Translations under genes and position numbers: made by a program | Notes under the pieces: generated by a model | Seen by the model: the letters and a program-made list of their open reading frames with translations, nothing else | What the model was told of the DNA's origin: nothing | The model's database searches: none | DNA from: Dipteris shenzhenensis | Lineage: Eukaryota; Polypodiophyta; Polypodiopsida; Gleicheniales | Direction: 5' to 3' (one strand) | Assembly (NCBI GenBank): GCA_047967505.1 | Contig: CM106538.1 | Length of the DNA: 64,000 bases | Part shown: positions 56,531 through 64,000 of the stretch, in pieces | Layout: each line of letters begins with the position of its first letter | Position numbering within the stretch: the stretch's first letter is position 1

Positions 56531-59081
56531 CTAACCCGCCTTCACAGCCACCCTCATCCACGTTTAAAACACCCGAACAACACTATCACAAGGCCAAAGG
56601 CATTCATTCAACATCCTTCTCTCTACACGCTTCCAGACACAACTCACACTCAGGTTACACTTTTTCCAGAAGCCTGACAACCTCAAACAAAACCACTGGA
56701 TTATACAGCTCAAGGCAAGCTCCTACTGATTGAGATCAAGCTCAAGAACATACAAAAGAACCATAACTTAGGATGCACAGAAGATTGATGATTTTCAGAT
56801 CTGATCTACTATCATTTGAAGTCCCCTCTTCATGACTACCAATCCTCCAAACAACCATGTATGATCGCAAAACACACAGCCCTCACTGATAGCCTCATAT
56901 TATGCCTGGCTCTGCTTGCATCCTATGCAGTAGACAACCAGCAAGCTCATAACTTGCTGCCTGTAGCACCTCTGGTTCAAGATCATGATCTATATTACCA
57001 CCTTCTGCTTAGTCTTTTCTCATAGCTACTCCTTCAGCATTTTAGAGCTCACGGCCTCTTCCCAAGAGTCACCCCTGTCCATTTCTATCTTCATACTTTA
57101 GTAGCTACCCTGCATGCCCATCTGCAATCAGCGACTAATTACATTGAATCTTGAATCTCATCCATAGTGTCTTCTCTCATCAGCCTGCTGCGCACGCTTT
57201 CTTCCATCCAAAGCATCCCATCTCCCACAATAGAGAAATCACGCTCCTATTCAATGACTCTTGACTAGCAACAGCACCTCTCCATTAAAAACAAACAACC
57301 CGTACTCATCGCATAAGCCAAGGCTCCTTGGCTTAGGCTCCCAATGAGGATAGCAGCTCAAGACTTAGAATACGATCACGATAGCACTACAGTGCGTCAC
57401 CTTCCCTGTTGCCCAAGGTCTAGCTTTCCTAGCTCTCAACACAGTTGCAAAAACTTCCAAACTTTGTGACTTCCGGTTGCAGGCATACACAATCTACTCT
57501 CTATGCTCCACGACCTCTGCAATTGCGCATTCCTCCTCTGTAGTAGCACCTTAATTTGGTTATCTTCCGCTCGATTAACTCCTCACCTCTTCTAGCTGAT
57601 CGTAGCTTCTCTTGCACTCAAAGGTTGGATCTCTCGATGCGAGGGTCTTCTAATCTCAAAGCAGTTGTACGTCATCTCTGGTCCTTCCATGCATGGTGAC
57701 CCGACACTACATCTTCTCTAGCTCACGGACACCTACGCCACCTTCAAGGGACCTGAGTTCAGCAGCTACCGTTTTGCTGATCACACACAACTCACGGACT
57801 CCAGGCCTGCATAGGAGCGGTACACCCAGCCAAGTCCCTAAGCTCTTCGCAGTCTTGGCTACCTCTTCCAACTTCTTCCACCTGCAAACCACTTCTTGGC
57901 CTCTCCATTTCCATGGTCCCACAACTCATACATTGGCCACCTTTTCACGCTACGAGCCTCCCTTCAGAACCATGCAACGTGATAGCGTCACCATAGCTGT
58001 TCTCTTTCTTACTTCCTTACTCACGTAACCTCTGTCATCTTTTGCGCTATGAGCCCATGATTCTTTAATATCGAGCTCACTCTTGCAGCCACCTTCAACT
58101 CAGAATCCCTCGCAGACTCCTCACCAACTCCAGTTCCTCGACTCCTCGCTTCTCAGTGCTTGGTCTCCCTTTACTTCTGCGCCATCCTTTCCCTTAAGTT
58201 CTGGGCTTCCTACATCAGCTGCAGCGACCTGCGCTCTACTCTTCAAGCTCTCTTCCAATTGTTCTCTCATGTAAAGATATTAGCTCTGCTGATCGCCAAG
58301 CACCTACGATGTCATAATCCTCCAGGACTTCACGTAAATAGTCATCGCCACCCCCATCCTCCTGCAACGCTCATCTTTTTGTGACCCCCTCGCTTCAGAA
58401 GCTCTTCCCTTCAATAAAGCTACCATCCTTGTCGCTCACAGAGGTCTCCTTCTCTGTATTCCTACCAACCCCCCGAATTCCGCCTCCCCTTGCTGCCTCT
58501 GAGCTCCCTTCACCTGCTCCTTCATCCAGCAGAGCTTCTTCTTCACGTGAAGCTTCTAAACCGAATCCCCCCCTAGTCCAGGATCCCTGTGCCACCTTGA
58601 TAGTTTCTGTCTTCACGTCCCACCATCTCACAACTAGAGGCTTCCTTTCCTATTGCGTAGCCACGTGCATGCTTATCCAGCCACTTTAACCAAAAAATCA
58701 CGTGCATGTTCTCTGGAAATTCCATGCCACCTCAACCAAAGTATTAAAGTCCTCCCCAAATCCACATACACTGTTACATAAAATCATAGCCTCCCAACAC
58801 AAATGTGTACATTTAGACCTTTTCCTCCATATTATTACTATTATTTTCACACACATGCATTGGATACCAAAGCCTCTGAAAAGCTCGGAGCTCCCATATT
58901 CACATCTCATCATTTCCCAGAAGTTGCTGTAGAAGCCTCTACCATCTGTACATCAGTGTAGAGTCCTTTTAGGAGAGCCTAGAGCTCAATACCACCACCA
59001 ACTAGCTATATACATAGCTATGCACCTACACTGCAACATGCAACAAGTAAAAAACATATTTACATTTTTGTCCACACATTT
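56531..59081. other. Possible 3' LTR / 3' region of the gypsy element
   Basis: Pyrimidine-rich sequence with no protein-like ORF. It follows the gypsy integrase stop in minus-strand sense. Just after that stop the minus strand has a purine run GAAGAAAGGGG followed by TTGCTAG, a plausible polypurine tract and LTR start near 59088. The partner LTR would lie beyond 64000, so this cannot be confirmed. ORFs such as 57693-58028 and 58381-58689 are not supported. Confidence 0.35.
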
Positions 59082-60738
59082 CTAGCAACCCCTTTCTTCT
59101 GCTGTGACATTCATGTCCAGCAGTGAGCCAAAAAGAGATGACAGATTCAAACTTCCTTCTTCTTCATTTGGCATTGACTTCCATTGATTCTGCCACTGCT
59201 CATTATCTTCATGATCTTCCTCTTTCAGTGCTACCATCAGCCGTGCAAAGTATTTCTTCAACCGGATACCATTGACTCTCTTTTTATGCCTTTTTCCATC
59301 TAAATCCATCAATTGATAAGTTCCATTTTCAAATTTTTTCTCCACTTTGTATGGACCTTCCCACTTGGTTTGAAATGCAGTACGGAATGTACTGTCTAGT
59401 TTGCTATTGTATCTGAGAACCAAGTCTCCATCTTCGATCTCTTCCTTTTTTATTTTTACATTTTCTAATTCTTGCCTCCGCATTGGCACTCTAGCATAAT
59501 GCTCAAAGGCCAAATCCCTGTCTAACTGCATCACCTGTAGTGCTAGTAATCTCTCCTTGTAACTGTCTACAGGCTCATATCCTCCTTCCACTAAAAATTT
59601 CAAAGCTGGTATCTCTACATCCAATGGCAGAATTGCTTCTTTCCCATATACCAAATGAAATGGAGAGAACTGAGTGCTATGCTTCACCGCTACCCTGTAT
59701 GCCCACAAAACTCTATTCATCTCCAAATCCCAGTTTTTGGTGTGGCTCCCAGTCATTTTAGTCATCATCAATTTGAAATCCCCGTTAAAATTTTCATTCA
59801 ACCCATTGCACTGAGGGTAGTATGGGGTGATGTACTTATGATTTATATTCAGCTTGCTACATAAGTAATCTATCACTTCCCCTCTGAATCCAGGACCATT
59901 ATCTGAAAGTAACTCCAGGGGAATTCCAAATCTGCAGCATATGTATTCATATATAAAATCAGCAACCCCTTTGCTATCTACTCTCTTCACTGCTTTTACC
60001 TCTGCCCATTTTGATAAATACTCCACTGCAGTCAACATCTGTAGTCAGCATATAACATTTCCCTCTGGCAGTTCTGGGTAGAGGACCAACTGCATCTATC
60101 CCCCATCTTTCAAAAATATCATAAACCAGCATAATATTTCTCGGCTCCATTTTAAGAATTCTTTTTCCCATTCTCTGACATTCATGGCAGGATTTGCACC
60201 AGTGCTGCACATCCTTCTGTATTGAAGGCCACACATAACCTTCTAGAAGTATTTTCTGCAGTGTAATCTTAAAAGCATAGTGTCCCCCACAAGCTCCTTC
60301 ATGACTGGATGACAGTATATAATATATTTCTTCTCTCCAAGGCACTCTTCTCAAGATTTGATCAGCTCCTCTCATGTAAAGCTCATCATCAATCATCATA
60401 TACTGTCGGCTCTTCTGCATGAAGTGATATTTCTGATTCTTCTTAAGCTCCTGAGGTAGATGTCCAGTAAGTAAGAAATCCACTATTTGAGCCAGGAATT
60501 CTCTCCCTCTGTATAGTGAATCTTCAAGCTTCACTATCACTAGATCTTGGCTACTCATTTCCTGAGCCAATTCATGTGCCATTGGATTATCCTCCCTTCG
60601 CACATGCTGGATATTCCATGCTGTAAATTGTTGAAGCAGCCTTTTTACTTTGGCTAGACACCCTCTTAATCTTGGGTTTCTCGCTTGCCAACTTCCTAAA
60701 ACCTGCTTTACAACAAGTAGAGAATCTCCCTTGATCAT
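59082..60738 (-). pseudogene. Gypsy second RNase H (C-terminal part), H2C2 finger and integrase
   Basis: From 60738: GDSLLVVKQVLGSWQARNP and VRREDNPMAHELAQEM close the second RNase H. Then the H2C2 finger (HEGACGGHYAF ... WCKSCHECQ) and the first catalytic Asp region WGIDAVGPLPR. After a frame break near 60020 the second frame gives LLSDNGPGF and NGLNENFNGDFK (second Asp and Glu of the D,D-E core), FSPFHLVYGKEAILP, and a C-terminal FQTKWEGPYKVEKKF region. Integrase inserts the cDNA copy into the genome. The break coincides with a near-duplicate 13-bp motif. Confidence 0.88.
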
Positions 60739-60927
60739 TATCTTCTAAATTTTCAGCTTAAGTGCAGCCAGCAATCCCTCATATAATGCTACATACTCTG
60801 CCTCATTATTACTTCCAGCTTCTAGATTGACTCCCTCCTTTTGAATCAGCTTGCTCTCTGAATCAGTAATCACATAGCCTCCATTAGCTTGATGTAAACT
60901 CTTCCTGTATGAGCCATCAAAATGCAA
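60738..60927 (-). pseudogene. Gypsy second RNase H, N-terminal part
   Basis: LHFDGSYRKS supplies the first catalytic Asp, and AGSNNEAEYVALYEGL the Glu of RNase H. Together with GDSLLVV just downstream they form a complete RVT_3-type (archaeal-like) RNase H. A TAG at 60745-60747 interrupts an otherwise continuous frame. Confidence 0.85.
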
Positions 60928-62298
60928 AATTGATGCCCCTGGATGATAGCATGTTCCTCTTTATCTATCTTCTTCTCTACTTCCTTTACCAGAATGGGAC
61001 CCTCTTTGTATGTTAACAGATCTGCCAGTGTGGCTCTGGAAGTGCTCTCCACCAGAAATGAGAAAGTATATTCTTGTAGTTCAACTATCCATTTCATCAT
61101 ACTTCGAGAAAGTGTTGAATTATTAACAAGCTGAGGCAATAAAGAGTAGCACGTCAGAACCACAAATGGCTTTGAGATCAGATATGCCCTGAACTTCCTG
61201 CAAGCATACACCAAGCTTGACAGAATCAGCTCTGCTTCCATATATCTCCTCTCTGCTTCTGTTTTAACTCTACTAGCATAATACACAGGCCTCATATAAT
61301 GGGACTCCTCCCCTTTTTGCAATAAGATGGCTCCCACAGCATCAGGTCCAAATGAAGGATTCACATAAAAGGTCTGAGAGAAATCTGGAGCTTTCACACA
61401 AGCAATCTCTCCCAACACTTCCTTCACTTTACTGAACACTGCTTCACAGTCCTCATTCCATTGCAGAGGTTCTTCTTTCATAGCTTGTTGCAAAGGATAC
61501 AGCAGCTGAGAGATTAAATGTATGAATCTTGTCATATACTTCACTTTCTGTACAAAAGTCTGCAACTGTTTTGATGTAGAGGGGGTTGGAAGTAAGATAA
61601 GGTCTTTCACCTTCTCTGGATCAGGTTCAATGCCATTTTGGGATACTATATGTCCCAACAATTTTACTTTGGAGCATCCCAAATGACATTTCCGTGGATT
61701 GAATTGTCCTCCCGCCTCATCCATTCTATGGAACACTTGATCCAGTCTCCATGCATGCTCTCTCTTGGAACTGTACACACATATATCATCCATAAATGCT
61801 CTCACAAATTTATCAATAAAAGGAGCCAACACTTCATCAGTATTTTCCTGATACCATGCTGGTGCATTCTTCAATCCAAATGGCACTACCTTGTAACAAA
61901 AGCAACCCCAGGGTGTGATGAACGTAGTTTTGACTTGATCCTCCTCACAGCAATTGAAATCTGGAAGTATCCAGAGTATCTGTCACACACACTGTATTTC
62001 TCATACCCTGCCACTCTATCCAATATATCATCAATAAAAGGAAGAGGATAATGATTGCTTTTAGTTACCGCATTGAGAGGCTTATAGTCAATACATACTC
62101 TCCACCCTCCTGTATGCTTAGGAATGATTACCACTGGACTGCCCCAATCCGAATGCTCCACTGGATATATCAGTCCAGCCTTGAGCAGCTTATTCAGCTC
62201 CTCTCTCAATACTGGTAAAAGCCCTCTGTGTGTCCTCCTCAACTTCTGAAAAACTGGCTTGCTGCCTTCTTTTATCTCAATGTGCATTGGCTTACATT
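60870..62298 (-). pseudogene. Gypsy reverse transcriptase and first RNase H
   Basis: The RT begins after the MITE with PVFQKLRRTHRG and continues DWGSPVVIIPKHTGGWRVCI. A single-base frame change near 61955 precedes VPFGLKNAPAWYQ. The catalytic motif is present as FMDDICVYSS. The first RNase H follows (QTFYVNPSFGPDAVGAILLQ, then YMEAELILSSLVYACRKF); the usual first Asp seems replaced or shifted in VNPSFGPDA. The frame leaves at about 60935. Confidence 0.88.
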
Positions 62299-62545
62299 CT
62301 CGGGGGGGTCACTATGTATAAACCCTCTATATCACGTGCGTTCAAGGCCTATATTTAAAATCCCTTATCTGTAAATTTTTTCAGAAATAAAATGTACCCC
62401 TTTTCTATACAAATCTGTAAATTTTTTCCAAAACTATTTTAAATAGTCCCTTATGTATATTTATTTCTGTAAATTTTAGGAATAAAAAATGTCCTTCTGT
62501 TGAACTCACGTGATAGGGTTACATATGATGAGTGACCCCCCCGAG
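62299..62545. mobile_element. hAT-type MITE (247 bp) inserted in the gypsy polyprotein gene
   Basis: Perfect 14-bp terminal inverted repeats, CTCGGGGGGGTCAC (62299-62312) and GTGACCCCCCCGAG (62532-62545), are flanked by the 8-bp direct repeat CTTACATT (62291-62298 and 62546-62553). An 8-bp duplication and short TIRs fit the hAT superfamily. The interior is AT-rich with TCTGTAAATTTT repeated three times and no ORF. Without the MITE and one TSD copy the protease and RT reading frames join in phase, so the insertion came after the gypsy ORF was formed. Confidence 0.93.
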
Positions 62546-62553
62546 CTTACATT

Positions 62554-64000
62554 TGAAACCCCTGATCTCTTCATGTGAGGTTATGAACAGCTTTGGGTAC
62601 TGATGAATGACTCTCATATACTCTTCCTTTTCCACTTTTTCCAGACTAAAATTCAGCATGGACTGCAATATCTCTTCTCTTTCTGTCTGAGGAGGTGGGG
62701 GTTGCATCAAATTATCCATATCTTCAAGCTTACTCTCCTCTTTAGCTTCTTGTATCTCTGCCGCCTGCAACTCATATGCATCAGACTCCTTCAATAGGAA
62801 TGACACTTGTCCCTCCTCCTCAGATGTAGTAGTACTTTCATCTTCGGTCTCACTCTCTGACTCCTCTTCTATGCTTGTTTCTTCTGGCTTTTCTTCTATT
62901 TCCTGTCTGCTGCTCATATCAAATTTTTTGGCCTTTCCCTTCTTATTGTGCACTGTAATTGTACCCATCTTCCAGTTCTGTATTGCTCCTACCTGTCTGA
63001 GCCAAGGTCTGCCCAAAATCAATGGGTATGCTCCCAAACCAATAGGCATAATGTGGCAATTAATACAACAGGATACCCCAAAAGCATCCACTACTACTCC
63101 CGTGCATATACCCAGACATTTCACCTTCGCATGGTTTGCCAATCGGAGTCTAAAATCTGAATGTGTATTCAATTTTAGCCCCAACCTCTCCATACATGCC
63201 TGAGTCGTTACACTTATCTGTGCACCGCCATCAACATATGCCTCCCCAACACTCATACCTCCATACCATGCATCCACTACAGGGCATAAATCTGGAAGAT
63301 CTTCTACAGACATCATCTCCATCTCTCCTCTCGTAGGCTCTTGCTCATTACTTTTCCTGGGATTAGCCAACTTCTTCCATTCTCTTTTGAGCTTCGGACA
63401 CAAGCCAAGTAACTGTGCAAAAGTTATATTAGATGTCCTCCCCTTCAAATCATTCATCAATGTGTATTCCTCTTGTCCTTGACCCATATGCAAATCTGAA
63501 GTCTTGTAATGTTTCCTAGGCCTCCGACTCTTCTTTTTAGGAGACTGAGGGTTGAGATTAAATTCCACATGCTTCCCTTTTTTTGCAGAAGGTCCATCCT
63601 CTCCTATTGCACCCCTTGCTCTTTTTGCCACTGGCATGATCTCCGGAATAGTCTCCACTCTAATCAGGCTGAGTGCCTTCCCTTTTTCTTTATCATCCCA
63701 TTTGAGTCCACTGGTAGAGGGCTGATTCAAATCCTTCACTTCCACATTGTAGTCTCCTGACCTATCATTTGTTTTCTGCATCACAGGATAAACTTCTCCA
63801 CCTACTCTTGCTGGCTTATCACAGTGAGGGCTGATATGTCCCCACTCTCCACAATTCCAGCACTTCACATTGCTCATGTATCCCCGTCCTCTACTTGTTC
63901 CAGCTGTATTTCCTTCACTCCCAGCCTGTACATCTCTCTTGTTGTTTTGCACACCTCGGCCTCTTCCTCTTCCTGCAGTCTCCATCCAATTCAGACTGAG
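62554..64000 (-). pseudogene. Gypsy Gag C-terminus and protease, open to the window edge
   Basis: The frame is already open at 64000, upstream of the ATG at 63985. It has an RG-rich stretch, one zinc knuckle CWNCGEWGHISPHC, ITFAQLLGLCPKLKREW, and an aspartic protease with AYVDGGAQISV (D-G-G-A at the active site) and YPLILGRPWL. A long acidic Ser/Glu-rich spacer leads to FITSHEEIRGFKCK, where the MITE interrupts. The unbroken frame of ~480 codons is the best preserved part of the element. Confidence 0.88.

Larger units (their letters stand above)
59082..64000 (-). mobile_element. Ty3/gypsy retrotransposon, Tat-like, partial at the window edge
   Basis: Domain order on the minus strand: Gag zinc knuckle, protease, RT, RNase H, second RNase H, H2C2 zinc finger, integrase core and C-terminal domain. 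The second RNase H placed between the first one and integrase is characteristic of the Tat lineage. The element is inactive: MITE insertion at 62299-62545, frame changes near 61955, 60935 and 60020, and an in-frame TAG at 60745. Its 5' end lies outside the window. Confidence 0.88.

Noticed and set aside
57693-58689. Pro/Ser-rich ORFs of 60-110 codons
   Set aside because: Pyrimidine-rich sequence, probably part of a gypsy LTR. Several overlapping frames are equally open and none has a domain.
56531-59088. Defined 3' LTR for the gypsy element
   Set aside because: A plausible polypurine tract is present, but the partner LTR is outside the window and no TSD can be tested, so exact LTR limits were not annotated.

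Overview
The window is nuclear DNA of a eukaryote, almost certainly a land plant. It holds a spliced ABCC (MRP-type) transporter gene with GT-AG introns, plant-type Ty1/copia, Ty3/gypsy and L1-like elements, long (GA)n/(CT)n microsatellites and a ~182-bp satellite array. The TE-rich layout, the large foldback elements and a DUF7869-like gene would suit a fern or other non-seed plant, but that is inference and the species cannot be named.

Layout. 0.6-2.1 kb (minus): a four-exon gene whose product resembles a permuted (beta-class) SAM-dependent DNA methyltransferase. 2.3-4.5 kb: two long-hairpin foldback elements and a microsatellite cluster. 5.0-12.95 kb (minus): the one clearly intact gene, an 11-exon, 1492-residue ABCC transporter with a TATA box ~100 bp upstream of its ATG. 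14.2-19.9 kb: two copies of an A...B repeat unit, the second enclosing a decayed retroelement gag. 19.9-22.1 kb: the 5' half of an L1-type LINE. 25.7-27.9 kb (minus): fragments with zinc-finger and protein-kinase features. 32.3-34.7 kb (minus): gypsy and copia remnants side by side. 36.3-39.7 kb (minus): a decayed DUF7869-type gene. 39.9-48.8 kb: a satellite array with trimeric higher-order structure, split by a complete 2.6-kb non-autonomous copia element (identical-length LTRs, TSD, PBS, PPT). 49.1-54.5 kb: about 5 kb of nearly pure purine on the plus strand, in two blocks that share a GC-rich palindromic core and are each preceded by the same TATA/5'-exon/splice-donor leader. 55.6-56.5 kb: an unrecognised ORF with in-frame stops that could be exon 2 behind the second leader. 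59.1-64.0 kb (minus): a Tat-like Ty3/gypsy polyprotein with two RNase H domains, interrupted by a 247-bp hAT-type MITE with perfect TIRs and 8-bp TSD, and running off the window.

Apart from the transporter, and possibly the methyltransferase, the window is a nested transposon and satellite landscape. Several decayed coding regions carry in-frame TAG/TGA codons where CAG, CGA or TGG would be expected, consistent with C-to-T decay of methylated DNA. No tRNA, rRNA or CRISPR array was recognised.
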